Part shown: positions 7,942 to 17,996 of the stretch, piece after piece | Numbering within the stretch: position 1 is the stretch's first letter | Layout of the letters: every line of letters begins with the position of its first letter | From: Campylobacter blaseri | Lineage (GTDB): Bacteria > Campylobacterota > Campylobacteria > Campylobacterales > Campylobacteraceae | NCBI RefSeq assembly: GCF_013201895.1 | Contig: NZ_CP053841.1 | Span: 1,178,001 to 1,242,000, forward strand | DNA length: 64,000 nt | Reading direction: 5' to 3' | The notes under the pieces: generated by a model | What the model was told of the DNA's origin: nothing | The model's input: only the letters and a program-made list of their open reading frames with translations | Database searches by the model: none | Made by a program: the position numbers and the translations under genes

Positions 7942-9636
7942 TTATCTCTCTTGCAAGATATAGAAGTTTTCTAAAATTTCATTATATGTTTTTTCTAACT
8001 CTAAATTTATGGAGCTTTTAAACTCATCTTTATTTTGCATGATCTCTTCATAAATACTTTTTTCATATTCATCTCTGTTTATAAACTCATCGCCCTTTGC
8101 AAAAGCATAATCAAACCCAAACCAAGTAGCCACTGCAAAAGCAGGAACACAGACAAAAGCCCCTGCTCCACAAACTAAACCACTTCCACCAGCACCGCTT
8201 GAAGTTGCTATCTTTGCTCCTGTTTTTGCTGCTGTCTTGCTAGCTGTTTTTAAAAGTGTCTTACCGACCAACCCAACACCTAACCCTGCTACGCTAAACC
8301 CACTTATTTTTACCCTATTTAAATTTCTACTATCGATATTTGTAAAATTAGTGTCAAAAGCAACAACTGCAGTATTAGGAATATTTCTATCAACATCTTT
8401 ATATAAATCTTTTTCAAATTTCCCTATGCCTATTTTTACTAAATTTTCTAAATTATTTATAAAATTTTTATCAAAACTCTCATCTACAAATTTTTTAAAT
8501 TTATCATAAACATACTCATTTGCACCTTTTCCAACTGCACTATGCCAAAGAACCATATAATCAACAAAAGGCGAATATCTAAAATCGGCAAGTTTTTTAG
8601 ATAAATTTTTAGCACCTACTTCATAAATATCATCTATATACTTATCTGTAACAGCTTTTGCATTGTCTAAATTTTTAGATTTTGTTATGTTGATATCATT
8701 TTTTAAAACATCTAAACTTGAAGCATTTATATCAAATTTCATACCATTGTTTATGATTATTTTAAATACTTTTTCAACTTGTGTTTCTTTTTTCTTAGGC
8801 TCATAGACCTCATCATAGCTAAGATAGCTAGCTCCAAGAAAAACAAAAACGACATAAGCCAAAACAGCTATCGTATTTAAAAAATACCCAAATCCATTTT
8901 TGCTTTCATCACTACTTAAAATAAAAGATATTAGATGATTTAAAGCTATAAAAAATATGAATTTATTCATAAACAAAAGAAAAATTGCAATGAATTTATA
9001 ATCTTGCAAAAAAGCATTTTTAAACCATAAAGCAGAGTTATTTGCATAAAAAGAGTAAGCATAAGCCTCATTTAAAATATCACATTTGAAATTTGAAACA
9101 GGTTCAGATATCCTTAAATATTCAAAAAAATTATTATCTATAATTTCTACATCAAAATCATTAAAAAATAAAATTGCATACATAGCACAAGAGATAAAAG
9201 ATGATAAAATAATAATCCATTTTTTTGATGTTATATCTATATGCTTAAACTCTTTTTTGAAGTATCTTAAAATAGTAAATTTAGTTAGTAAAAATATAGA
9301 TGGCAAGGCTAAAAATATAAAAAGAAAATCAATTTTGGTTAAAAAAAGTAGTCCAAATATCAAATATCCAGCATAAAATAAAGATATAAAAACGGATATA
9401 AAACTAATTGTAAGTTTACCTGAAAATAGCCTTTTAAATATACTTGAATTTGCAAAAAATGCACTATTAAAAACAATTCTATAGCCATATTTATATGAAA
9501 AAATTTCAAGAAAAATTACAAGTGTAAAAAGTATAAAAAATAAAATAATATTAAAGCAATAAAAATCTTGTATAAATATAAAAAATAAAGCTAAAAATAC
9601 TACTATAAAAATACTAAATACACTTTTTAACATCAA
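7942..9636 (-). CDS. Uncharacterised membrane protein with Gly/Ala-rich C-terminal helices
   Basis: I do not recognise this 564-residue protein. The first 190 residues hold about four or five Phe-rich hydrophobic helices. A hydrophilic segment follows, then two more helices around residues 215-270. A non-membrane domain of about 170 residues (roughly 290-460) comes next, followed by a Gly/Ala-rich hydrophobic stretch (about 460-515: GLGVGLVGKTLLKT, GAGGSGLVCGAGAFVCVP) and a charged tail. The design, a large domain between membrane segments, suggests an envelope protein. It ends two bases before the TTG of the alternative aguA start and begins four bases after the dnaB stop, so it may be read through from dnaB. 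Confidence 0.7.
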   Translation of the reverse strand: MMLKSVFSIFIVVFLALFFIFIQDFYCFNIILFFILFTLVIFLEIFSYKYGYRIVFNSAFFANSSIFKRLFSGKLTISFISVFISLFYAGYLIFGLLFLTKIDFLFIFLALPSIFLLTKFTILRYFKKEFKHIDITSKKWIIILSSFISCAMYAILFFNDFDVEIIDNNFFEYLRISEPVSNFKCDILNEAYAYSFYANNSALWFKNAFLQDYKFIAIFLLFMNKFIFFIALNHLISFILSSDESKNGFGYFLNTIAVLAYVVFVFLGASYLSYDEVYEPKKKETQVEKVFKIIINNGMKFDINASSLDVLKNDINITKSKNLDNAKAVTDKYIDDIYEVGAKNLSKKLADFRYSPFVDYMVLWHSAVGKGANEYVYDKFKKFVDESFDKNFINNLENLVKIGIGKFEKDLYKDVDRNIPNTAVVAFDTNFTNIDSRNLNRVKISGFSVAGLGVGLVGKTLLKTASKTAAKTGAKIATSSGAGGSGLVCGAGAFVCVPAFAVATWFGFDYAFAKGDEFINRDEYEKSIYEEIMQNKDEFKSSINLELEKTYNEILENFYILQER

Positions 9637-9639
9637 TAT

Positions 9640-11055
9640 TTAACCGTTAAAAGTTGACTCTTCAACAGGCTCAAAACTATGATCCACGAATCTAGTAAAT
9701 TGTTTTTGAAACACTACCTCAACACTTCCTAGTGAGCCGTTTCTGTTTTTACCTACTATAATCTCAGCTTTTTCTTCGCTTGCATGTGGTGTAAATTTTG
9801 GAACATAAGAAGCTGGATCTTTTCCTTCATTTATCCATCTTTCTCTTCTTTCATCCTCTTCTTGTGCGGCATAAACATCACCCCTATAAACAAACAAAAT
9901 AATATCGGCATCTTGCTCTATCGCCCCACTCTCTCTTAGATCACTTAACATTGGTCTTTTGTTTGACCTTGCTTCTAAGCCACGATTAAGCTGTGAAAGA
10001 GCAATTATAGGCATATTAAGCTCCCTTGCTAAAAGCTTTAATCCGCGAGAAATTTCAGCTATTTGAAGATGTCTTTCACTAAAACTACTACTACTCATCA
10101 TAAGCCCAATATAGTCAATAACACATAAATTTATCTCTTCGTGTTTAGCTTTTAATTTTCTAAGATGTGTTCTAATTTGATGTATATTTACATAGTTACT
10201 ATCATAAAAAAATAGTTTTTTGTTCATCATATCTTCGCAAGCATCACCAAATCTAGTAAACTCATCATCATCCATTTTTGCTGTAAGTATGTTTGATAAA
10301 GGAATTGAAGTATTTGCACTTAAAATACGCATCATAAGATGGCTTGCTGGCATTTCTAAAGAGAAAAATACAACTCCTTTTCCTACGTTTAAAGTTCTTT
10401 GAATAGCATTTAAAACAAAAGCAGTTTTTCCCATACCAGGACGAGCTGCAACTATTATAAGCTCTCCCTCTTTAAAGCCTTTTGTATGCTCATTTAGATA
10501 TCTAAAGCCTGTATCAAGCCCAACTAAGTCTTTATCTACCGCTTCTTTTTGCTTTTTCATCTCAAGCATAAGCTCATGAATAACTTCATCACTTTTTTTA
10601 ACTACTCCGCCTTTTTTACCATCAACTAAGGCATAAAGTTTAGAGCTAATATCATCAACCATATCTTTAGCTGGCTGAAATTCATTTACTTTACTTGGAA
10701 TTTTATGCGCTATGCTTATAAGTGATCTTCTTATACTTTTTTCTTTTAGCTCATTTGCATACTTTTCTATGTCTATTAGTGAATTTGTGGCTATTATCTC
10801 ATTAAATACAGGTTCATTATAGTTTTTGCCAAGTCTTTTTTTTACAAAGGTAAAATCAATCGGTTCATCACTATTAACGCACTCAAGCATAGCTTTAAAA
10901 ACATCACTATGTGCCTTCAAATAAAAATCATTTGCGTCTATAAGTCCGTAAATTTCAGAAAAACTATCTTCACTATAAAATATAGAGCTTAAAATTGATC
11001 TTTCCATATCAAGATCATATAAATTTGAAGGTATTGTGTTATTTGTTTCGCTCAT
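9640..11055 (-). CDS. dnaB: Replicative DNA helicase DnaB
   Basis: The hexameric 5'-3' replicative helicase, here 471 residues. The N-terminal DnaB domain ([18 protein letters not shown]...) is followed by the RecA-like domain with Walker [17 protein letters not shown] near residue 210, then Walker [11 protein letters not shown], the [10 protein letters not shown] segment and [15 protein letters not shown] choose the ATG at 11055 (MSETNN...) because a perfect AGGAGG lies nine bases upstream, inside the end of ispG. The longest reading frame would add MMRRLQS with no RBS. No intein is evident; length matches the family. Confidence 0.96.
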   Translation of the reverse strand: MSETNNTIPSNLYDLDMERSILSSIFYSEDSFSEIYGLIDANDFYLKAHSDVFKAMLECVNSDEPIDFTFVKKRLGKNYNEPVFNEIIATNSLIDIEKYANELKEKSIRRSLISIAHKIPSKVNEFQPAKDMVDDISSKLYALVDGKKGGVVKKSDEVIHELMLEMKKQKEAVDKDLVGLDTGFRYLNEHTKGFKEGELIIVAARPGMGKTAFVLNAIQRTLNVGKGVVFFSLEMPASHLMMRILSANTSIPLSNILTAKMDDDEFTRFGDACEDMMNKKLFFYDSNYVNIHQIRTHLRKLKAKHEEINLCVIDYIGLMMSSSSFSERHLQIAEISRGLKLLARELNMPIIALSQLNRGLEARSNKRPMLSDLRESGAIEQDADIILFVYRGDVYAAQEEDERRERWINEGKDPASYVPKFTPHASEEKAEIIVGKNRNGSLGSVEVVFQKQFTRFVDHSFEPVEESTFNG

Positions 11056-12106
11056 ACTCTGCAACCTCCTCATCAAGTTCTTTTAAAAATCTTTCAACTA
11101 ATTCACTCTCTTTTAATTTTGCCACAACTTCACCCTTTCTCATAACAAGGCCTTGCTCTTTTCCAAATGCAATAGCCACATCAGCACCCTTTGCTTCGCC
11201 TATTGCATTTACAACACACCCCATAACAGAAACATTTAAAGGAGCTGTTATATGTCTGGTTCGCTCTTCTACAAGTTTTACAGCTTTTACTAAATTGCTT
11301 TGAAGTCTACCACATGTTGGACAAGATATGATATTTAATCCACTCTTTTGAACTCCACTATCTTGTAAAATTGCCTTTGCAACCTTAATTTCTTCTTCAA
11401 GTTCTCCTGTTATACTAACCCTCATTGTATCGCCAATACCTTCAAGCAAAAGTCCGCCAAGTGCAATAGAGCTTTTTACAGTAGCATGAAAAACAGTTCC
11501 AGCCTCAGTAACTCCTAAATGAAAAGGATACTCGCACATTGGACGAAGTTCTCTGTAAGCTTGCATAGTTGTTGCAACATCACTACTTTTTAATGAGATT
11601 GCAATATCTGTAAAATCAAAATCCTCTAAAAGCTTATAATTATACTCAGCAGAAGCTAGCATGGCTTTTACGGTTCTACCATATTTTTCTTCAAATTCTT
11701 TTTCCAAACTTCCTGTATTTACACCAATTCTAATAGGTAAATTTCTATCTTTACAAGCCTCAACAACTGCTTTTATCCTATCTTTTCCACCTATATTTCC
11801 TGGATTTATTCTAATTGCGTCAACAAAAGGAGCAACTCTTAAAGCATGTTTATAGTTAAAATGTATATCAGCTATGATTGGAATTGGACTCTCTTTTTTA
11901 ATCTCTTTTAAAGCAGCCGCGTCTTCAACATCTAAAACCGCACAACGAACCAAGTCTCCACCTGCAAAATATACTCTATTTATCTGTTCCAATGTCTCTT
12001 TTACATTTTTTGTTTTTGAAAATGTCATAGATTGCACTGAAATTGGAGCATCTCCACCAACCCCAACATCTCCAACAAATAGTTTTTTAGTTTTATACCT
12101 ATGCAT
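11039..12106 (-). CDS. ispG: 4-hydroxy-3-methylbut-2-enyl diphosphate synthase
   Basis: IspG (GcpE), the [4Fe-4S] enzyme that converts methylerythritol cyclodiphosphate to HMBPP in the non-mevalonate isoprenoid pathway. At 355 residues it is the short bacterial form. The N-terminal [26 protein letters not shown] is typical. The cluster Cys residues are in [10 protein letters not shown] and [17 protein letters not shown] near the C-terminus, with a conserved Glu close by. Its last 17 bases overlap dnaB, and it carries the dnaB ribosome-binding site. Confidence 0.96.
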   Translation of the reverse strand: MHRYKTKKLFVGDVGVGGDAPISVQSMTFSKTKNVKETLEQINRVYFAGGDLVRCAVLDVEDAAALKEIKKESPIPIIADIHFNYKHALRVAPFVDAIRINPGNIGGKDRIKAVVEACKDRNLPIRIGVNTGSLEKEFEEKYGRTVKAMLASAEYNYKLLEDFDFTDIAISLKSSDVATTMQAYRELRPMCEYPFHLGVTEAGTVFHATVKSSIALGGLLLEGIGDTMRVSITGELEEEIKVAKAILQDSGVQKSGLNIISCPTCGRLQSNLVKAVKLVEERTRHITAPLNVSVMGCVVNAIGEAKGADVAIAFGKEQGLVMRKGEVVAKLKESELVERFLKELDEEVAEYERNK

Positions 12107-12130
12107 TATTTTCCTTTGGTATTTTTAATA

Positions 12131-12136
12131 ATTATA
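12131..12136 (-). promoter_or_regulatory. -10 box for ispG-dnaB
   Basis: On the minus strand, TTGTATAAT lies 24 bases before the ispG ATG, followed by an AAAGGAAA ribosome-binding site. Confidence 0.5.
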
Positions 12137-12169
12137 CAAAAAAGTAGTTTAATTTAGTGTAATTTGGGT

Positions 12170-12202
12170 CTCTAGACTAATATAATTAAAATTAATCTAG
12201 AG
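12170..12202 (-). terminator. Hairpin between thiD and ispG
   Basis: A 12-bp inverted repeat: CTCTAGACTAAT (12170-12181) against ATTAATCTAGAG (12191-12202), one G-U-type mismatch, nine-base loop. It lies just past the thiD stop and before the ispG promoter. There is no T-run on the minus strand, so it would be a weak intrinsic terminator or an mRNA-stabilising hairpin. Confidence 0.4.
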
Positions 12203-12210
12203 TATCTATT

Positions 12211-12996
12211 TTAATAAAAGTTATAAAAATGGTTTACAGGATTACAACCTGAACCAACTTTAAAAGCATTTTTTATAGCGTTAAATATATATTCTTCTGC
12301 CTTTTTAACTGCTGTTTTTAAATCATCACCATTTGCTAAATTTGAAGCTATTGCACTTGAGAGTGAACAACCCGAACCATGAGTGCTGTCAGTATTAAGC
12401 CTTTTAGTTTCTAAAAAGAGAACTTCCTCGCCATCATAAAAAACATCAACAGAAGCACCATCAATCTCGCCTGCTTTTAAAAATACACTCTTTGGACCGT
12501 ATTTTAGAAGTTCTATACAAGCTTTTTTAGCATCTTCTTTTGTTTTAATCTCAAATCCTAAAATTTCAGTTGCCTCAAATCTATTTGGTGTTATAACTTT
12601 AGCTAATGGAAAAAGTTCTTTAACTATTGCATTTTTAGACTCGCCTTCAAGCCAAATATCACCATTTTTACAACTCATAACAGGATCTAAAACAACTGGT
12701 GGTAGGTATTTTTGAGCTTTTAAAGTATCTGCAACTGTTTTTATAATCTCAACGCTTGGAACAACCCCTATTTTTATAACATCAACTTTTATATCATCAA
12801 AAATTGCATTAATTCCATCTTTAATAAGTTTTGTGTCAATAAGTTGCATACCATAAAGCCCTTTTGTGTTTTGTGCAGTAGTTGCAGTAACTACACCCAT
12901 TGCATAAACTTTATGAGCTATAAAAACCTTTAAATCAGCTATAATACCAGCTCCACCACTTGGATCCACGCCTGCTATACTTAGAGCATTTTTCAT
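12211..12996 (-). CDS. thiD: Hydroxymethylpyrimidine (phosphate) kinase
   Basis: ThiD phosphorylates HMP and HMP-phosphate for thiamine synthesis. The 261-residue protein has the ribokinase-like layout: GVDPSGGAGIIADLKVF at the N-terminus, ATTAQNTKG for substrate binding, VLDPVMSCKNG, and the C-terminal anion hole with catalytic Asp/Gly in NTDSTHGSGCSLSSAIASN. It stands alone here; no other thi gene or TPP riboswitch was seen nearby. Its own -10 box is at 13029-13034. Confidence 0.93.
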   Translation of the reverse strand: MKNALSIAGVDPSGGAGIIADLKVFIAHKVYAMGVVTATTAQNTKGLYGMQLIDTKLIKDGINAIFDDIKVDVIKIGVVPSVEIIKTVADTLKAQKYLPPVVLDPVMSCKNGDIWLEGESKNAIVKELFPLAKVITPNRFEATEILGFEIKTKEDAKKACIELLKYGPKSVFLKAGEIDGASVDVFYDGEEVLFLETKRLNTDSTHGSGCSLSSAIASNLANGDDLKTAVKKAEEYIFNAIKNAFKVGSGCNPVNHFYNFY

Positions 12997-13028
12997 ATTA
13001 CCTATCCTTTTATTTAATTTAACTTTAG

Positions 13029-13034
13029 ATTATA
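13029..13034 (-). promoter_or_regulatory. -10 box for thiD
   Basis: Minus-strand AGTATAATCT, 32 bases before the ATG; an AAAAGGATAGGTAAT ribosome-binding region follows. Confidence 0.45.
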
Positions 13035-13080
13035 CTACTAAAAAGCTTAATATTTAAGAGTACTAATCTATTAAATATAT

Positions 13081-15024
13081 CTAAATTTTTATCTTATCTA
13101 TAAATTCTTTTAACTCTTTTTCTAAAATTTCTATATCATATTTTGTTTTTTGGATCTCTTTATTTGCTTCGTTTATATCTTTTTCATATTTTAAAATTTG
13201 ATCTAAAAATTTCTTTGAGTTTTCATTATCATTTCCTATAGCTTTTAAATTTTCCCTTGCTCTTTCTTGAGACTTTATAATAAAATCTTGCTTTTCTTTT
13301 ATATCTTTTAAGCCTTTGCGCCTTTGTCTTAAAAGTTCTCCTTTTCCAAGTATCTCTTCAAAAACCATTTTAATCTTATCAGGAATTTCGCCGTTTGAAA
13401 TGTAATACTTAAGCCTATTTTCATCTAGTTTAACTAATTCGTATGAGCTAGATATAGTCCTAAATGTGCTTATATTTATTTTGCGCTCCTCTTTTGGTGC
13501 TAAAGTAAATTTATATCTATTATAATTTGTTTTTTCTTCAAGTGGCTTTATGCTAGATTCAACTTTTTCATCTGCTTTTTTAGGGTGTTCTAGCACTATT
13601 TGTTTATTTTTATTATCTTTGTTTTTAACTATATAGGTAGAGTTTAAAACTCTTCTTACAACCTGTTTAGCTAAACCATTATTAATGCTAATTGATACTA
13701 TATTTTCTGTTTGTTTGTCATTTCTTGAAGCGACCACATCCTCATCTTCTCCAAATTTCAAACTAGCTTTGTCGTTTATGGCAAGATATTTCATCTTAGC
13801 ATCTCCTATATAGCTACCATCATCATACATAGCAACAAGTCCACTAGGAAGTTTTAAGCTTGAGTTATTTTCTAGCTCAACTGTTAAAATGGCATTGCTT
13901 TTTTCTCCATATGGATTTATGTTTGAAAGTAGTGAGAATTTATCCATTGGCAAATTTGTGCTTATAAGCGGAACTGCTAAACTTTGGTATTTTAAAATGG
14001 TAACTTTATTTGGTATCAAAAAAGAAAATTGGTCGCTATTTGACTCTTTTGTATTGCTTTTAAATAAATTTGGATTAGTCGATAAATTTTTGTTTTGTGA
14101 GCTTGTAGATAACATCCTAGACTCTGCCATTTGGAATCTTCTAGGAATACTATCTTTTTTTTCTATTAACCTAATTTCTTCTTCAAGATTATATGTTGGA
14201 GTATAAAAATCTTGAGTAAAAGAAAAAGGCTTTGAACTCATAAGGCTAATCTCAACATCTTGCCAATCAAAGCTATTTGGGTTATTTATAAATGCCCATG
14301 CTTGAAAAATAGCACTATCATCTTCTAAAAAAGCACGATATGAAATTTTATAAATTGGTGCTTTCATAACATATGCAAGTTTTACATCTCTTTTTTCGTT
14401 AGATTTTATATTTAGATATAGATTTCTCTGCGATGAAACGCCTTCACTCTCCATAAGAGCAAGAATAGATTCTAATTCTTTGTTTATATCTTCATTTAGG
14501 AATTTAAAACTTACTATATCATCAAATTTTATTGTAGTTATCTTGCCATTGTTAAAAAGCGATATGGTATCACTTGGGTTTTTAACTGAGTTAAATCCAC
14601 TATTTTCAACAGCTAAAATTCTACCTCTTATGATTGAATCTGCCTTAACTTCTAACATAAAACCTTTTTTCTCTGCTAAAAAATCACTCAGAGTTAAAGC
14701 TACCTTAGGATCTACTCCAAAATTACTGCTATTTGCAAATCTATCTAGCCCACTATCAAATCTAAAAGATATATCTTTTGCTTTTGGATCTATTATGGTA
14801 ATTGATTTTAAGATATCACTTATTTGAGCTTTGCTAAAACTCATTTTTAAAGATATATCTTTATCTAAAATACCTTGATACTCATAGTAACTCATACCAG
14901 ATTTATAAAGTGTTACATTTTTTAAATTTAGTGCTTGATTTAAATCCACTGCATTCTCTATCTTATCTGCAAATACCATGCTTGAAACTGTTATTAAAGA
15001 TAATATAGAAGTAAATATCCTCAT
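13081..15024 (-). CDS. Secreted DUF4139-type protein
   Basis: A 647-residue exported protein. A Sec signal peptide (MRIFTSILSLITVSSMVFA, cut before DKIE) leads into NLKNVTLYKSGMSYYEYQG, the N-terminal pattern of Campylobacterota DUF4139/mucoidy-inhibitor-like proteins. The middle (KISYRAFLEDDSAIFQAWAFINN) matches the DUF4139 beta-rich domain. The last 100 residues (from about 545) are a Lys/Glu-rich predicted coiled coil. It has no catalytic motif that I can see and a function is not established for the family. Flanked by thiD and the Type III restriction genes, with its own weak promoter. Confidence 0.7.
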   Translation of the reverse strand: MRIFTSILSLITVSSMVFADKIENAVDLNQALNLKNVTLYKSGMSYYEYQGILDKDISLKMSFSKAQISDILKSITIIDPKAKDISFRFDSGLDRFANSSNFGVDPKVALTLSDFLAEKKGFMLEVKADSIIRGRILAVENSGFNSVKNPSDTISLFNNGKITTIKFDDIVSFKFLNEDINKELESILALMESEGVSSQRNLYLNIKSNEKRDVKLAYVMKAPIYKISYRAFLEDDSAIFQAWAFINNPNSFDWQDVEISLMSSKPFSFTQDFYTPTYNLEEEIRLIEKKDSIPRRFQMAESRMLSTSSQNKNLSTNPNLFKSNTKESNSDQFSFLIPNKVTILKYQSLAVPLISTNLPMDKFSLLSNINPYGEKSNAILTVELENNSSLKLPSGLVAMYDDGSYIGDAKMKYLAINDKASLKFGEDEDVVASRNDKQTENIVSISINNGLAKQVVRRVLNSTYIVKNKDNKNKQIVLEHPKKADEKVESSIKPLEEKTNYNRYKFTLAPKEERKINISTFRTISSSYELVKLDENRLKYYISNGEIPDKIKMVFEEILGKGELLRQRRKGLKDIKEKQDFIIKSQERARENLKAIGNDNENSKKFLDQILKYEKDINEANKEIQKTKYDIEILEKELKEFIDKIKI

Positions 15025-15052
15025 GTTAAATCCTTTGATTTTCTATCTTGCA

Positions 15053-15058
15053 AGTATA
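15053..15058 (-). promoter_or_regulatory. Candidate -10 box for the DUF4139 gene
   Basis: Minus-strand TGTTATACTTG, 29 bases before the ATG, with AAAGGA as ribosome-binding site. Confidence 0.35.
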
Positions 15059-15122
15059 ACATAATTACAAATCTAAAGATTTAATATATGAAAGATTAAA
15101 TTTAAATATCTGCTTTACAATA

Positions 15123-17993
15123 TTAGCTTTTAATTATCTCCTTAATTAGTTCATTTATTTTATCATTTGAAAATTGTGTTCTAAATTTAATCTTTATATC
15201 ACCATTAAAAAACACTTCAGCATGTTTGATTTTTTGTATCTCTTCTTTTCTTAAAGCATCTTCATCCAATACATTTTTAGTCTCTACTATAAAATTAAGT
15301 TGCTTTTTGCCATTTTCAAAAGTTAAAACATAGGCAAAATCAGGTGAATAACTCTTGCCTCCCACGATAGGAATTTTAATTGAGTTTTTAGGTATTTTTG
15401 TAAAAACTACTACCTCTTTAATATTTTCTTGTATGTTTTGCTTTTCTAATTCAGAATCATAATAAAGTTCTTCAAAAAGATAGTTTTTAGCCACATCTTC
15501 ATCATCAAACATAACACCAACATCTGTTGCTAAAATTTCTTCTAATACTTTACCATTTTTGTCTGTAAGTTTAGTTGGATGAATACTGTTTGAAACTTTT
15601 TGATAAGAAATTTCATATTTATTAAAAGCATTAAATAACAAATAATCATTAAATTTTTGCTTGATTATCCTAATCGTAGATGTATTTAAAAATTGATTAA
15701 TCTTAATTTTAGATTCCAAAATAGATAAATTAATAGTCTTTAAATTCACATTTAAGGCTTTTGAAAGTTCCAAAACAAAATCACTATATTTCATAGTAGA
15801 AATAGGTGTAATATCACTATCTAAAACAGAAATTTCATCATCTATAATTGCTTTTTTATCTTTAAATAAAATTTTTGATTTTTTCTCTTTAATGCCTTTT
15901 ATTAAAAACATCTCTTTTTCAGAATTAAAAAATTTAACCAAAAGAGTTTTAAACTCGTCCTCATTTTTAAATTTATACTCTAAAATAACTTTTTCATTAA
16001 GCTTTTCCCAAAGTTCTTTTAAGTCTTGATACTTTTGTGTCCTTATAGCAATTTTCTTTTTAGTATCCGTAGTTTTGCGAATTTTGTTTGAACCAATTCC
16101 ATCAAAAATTAAAGGATAATTTTTTTTGATATACTCCCAACCACCATTTTTAAAATTGTTAGAACGGGTAATGAGATTTTTTTCATCAAGCATTTCAAGC
16201 AAACTCTCTTCATCTGTCTTATAAATTTCACAAATTTTCTTGATGATGTCGCATGTAAATTTTTCAGGCTCTTTTTCTATAGAAATTGCACCTGATTTTT
16301 CATTGATTTCATTTACTAAACTCTCTACAAAATCACTCTCTGTAAAATCTACAAAATAATTTAGATAAAATTGTTCGTCTTTTACTCGGTTACCATACTC
16401 ATTTACAGGCAAACGCAAACCACGTCCAACCTCTTGAAGTTTTGAAATTTCACTCCCACTACTTCTTAATTTACATATTTGAAAAACATTAGGGTTATCC
16501 CAACCCTCTCTTAAAGTCCATTTTGAAAAGATAAAACGCCTTGTATTATTAAGATTTAACATTAACTGCTTATCGTGAAGTATTTCAATAACCTCTTGTT
16601 CTATAGCTTCATCTTTTTCAGTATTATCTTTAGAAAAATATCCTCCGTGTGTTTTTGATATATCACTTAATGTTTTTTCTAAATAACTTTTATAAAAAGA
16701 GTTAGTTTCAGTTTTAAGTAAATTTTCTACTTGAGCTTTTATCTCCTCTTCAAGTAGTTTTTTTATATAACCATTTTCTCCTCTATATTCTTCGATATTA
16801 TCAATAAAAAAAAGTGTTAATGGTTTTATTTTAACATCTCTTGTTAAAAATTCTTTTTCAATTTTAAAATGATTTCTTATTGCTTTTTTTATCATAACTT
16901 CTTGCAAGGTTTGTGCATAAGAGTATGGGTTTATCTTATCTCCCTTACTCATCTGTAGCCCATTAGATAGTAAAACTTTACTTTTATTTAAATTTTCAAC
17001 AAGCAATCCACTCATCTTGGAATGAACTTTTTGTAGACTCTCTTTTTTTGCAATTTTGACACTACTTTTTTTGTTTCCTTCGGTTAATTCAAAAGTTGCC
17101 TCTTTGCCATCTGTGTTTACAAGCTTAACAATAGCATTTTTACCATCTTCAAATTCAGCTATATGGCCGATAACCCCTTTTACTAAGTTACGATTAAAAG
17201 AGTCAACCGCTGATAATGTATAAATCAAATTTTCATACTTTTCAAAAGTAGCACCATATCTTAAAATGAATTGAGGTTTCATCTTTTCTATATTTTTCCA
17301 TGTTTTATTATCTTTAGAAAATTTATGAGGCTCGTCTATTATTACAAAAGGATTTACTGACGCAATGCCACCAAATGGGGTATTATAATTATCAAAAAGC
17401 ATTCTATCAAATCTCTTTTGCATTGTATCTGAGTTTACCATACCAGCATTTATTATCATTACTTGAATTGTTTTGTTGCCAAAATTTTCTGCCGTTACAA
17501 AACTGCTTACTGCTGTTGGCATATTTAACTTTTTGTTCTTGCTTGTTTTTTGACTCTCTACGATGTGTAATTCTATACTTTTTCCATATTGTTCTTTAAA
17601 ATGCTCTCTTTGACTATCTGATTTTAAAAAATCAATCGTCCCTGCTTTGATAGAAAGTGTTGGAACTACAACTATGAATTTAAAAATTCCAAAATAGCGA
17701 TTAAGTTCAAAAATAGTTTTTGTATAAGTATAAGTTTTCCCTGTTCCTGTTTCCATCATAATATCAATAATATTACTATTGTTATCCCTAAATGGTTCAA
17801 TTCCATTAAGTTCTTGAATATTTCGGATATTATTAAAATACTGAAAATTAATGTTTTTATCTAAAATAGGATTAACACAATTTTTATTTATCTGTTCTGG
17901 TTTATTTATCTCAAGGTTTTCAAAAACTGCAATGGTATTATTTACAGCTTGTGTTTGATGAGGCAAGTTTTTCTCAAAATTAAATCCTTTCAT
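15123..17993 (-). CDS. res: Type III restriction enzyme, Res subunit
   Basis: The ATP-dependent restriction subunit (956 residues) of a Type III system, which cuts DNA at a distance from unmodified asymmetric sites when complexed with Mod. An SF2 helicase core is clear: Walker A MMETGTGKTYTYTKTI near residue 83, Walker B FVIIDEPHKFSKD near 218, and motif VI LQEVGRGLRLPVNEYG near 520. The C-terminal nuclease has the PD-(D/E)xK pattern: SPDFAYVLTF followed by NFIVETKN near residue 905. All key motifs are intact and length is normal, so it should be active. It starts three bases after the mod stop. Confidence 0.94.
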   Translation of the reverse strand: MKGFNFEKNLPHQTQAVNNTIAVFENLEINKPEQINKNCVNPILDKNINFQYFNNIRNIQELNGIEPFRDNNSNIIDIMMETGTGKTYTYTKTIFELNRYFGIFKFIVVVPTLSIKAGTIDFLKSDSQREHFKEQYGKSIELHIVESQKTSKNKKLNMPTAVSSFVTAENFGNKTIQVMIINAGMVNSDTMQKRFDRMLFDNYNTPFGGIASVNPFVIIDEPHKFSKDNKTWKNIEKMKPQFILRYGATFEKYENLIYTLSAVDSFNRNLVKGVIGHIAEFEDGKNAIVKLVNTDGKEATFELTEGNKKSSVKIAKKESLQKVHSKMSGLLVENLNKSKVLLSNGLQMSKGDKINPYSYAQTLQEVMIKKAIRNHFKIEKEFLTRDVKIKPLTLFFIDNIEEYRGENGYIKKLLEEEIKAQVENLLKTETNSFYKSYLEKTLSDISKTHGGYFSKDNTEKDEAIEQEVIEILHDKQLMLNLNNTRRFIFSKWTLREGWDNPNVFQICKLRSSGSEISKLQEVGRGLRLPVNEYGNRVKDEQFYLNYFVDFTESDFVESLVNEINEKSGAISIEKEPEKFTCDIIKKICEIYKTDEESLLEMLDEKNLITRSNNFKNGGWEYIKKNYPLIFDGIGSNKIRKTTDTKKKIAIRTQKYQDLKELWEKLNEKVILEYKFKNEDEFKTLLVKFFNSEKEMFLIKGIKEKKSKILFKDKKAIIDDEISVLDSDITPISTMKYSDFVLELSKALNVNLKTINLSILESKIKINQFLNTSTIRIIKQKFNDYLLFNAFNKYEISYQKVSNSIHPTKLTDKNGKVLEEILATDVGVMFDDEDVAKNYLFEELYYDSELEKQNIQENIKEVVVFTKIPKNSIKIPIVGGKSYSPDFAYVLTFENGKKQLNFIVETKNVLDEDALRKEEIQKIKHAEVFFNGDIKIKFRTQFSNDKINELIKEIIKS

Positions 17994-17996
17994 AAC

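Noticed and set aside
12997-13080. Possible TPP riboswitch before thiD
   Set aside because: The leader is about 25 bases with no CUGAGA or ACCUGA-like element; too short for a riboswitch.
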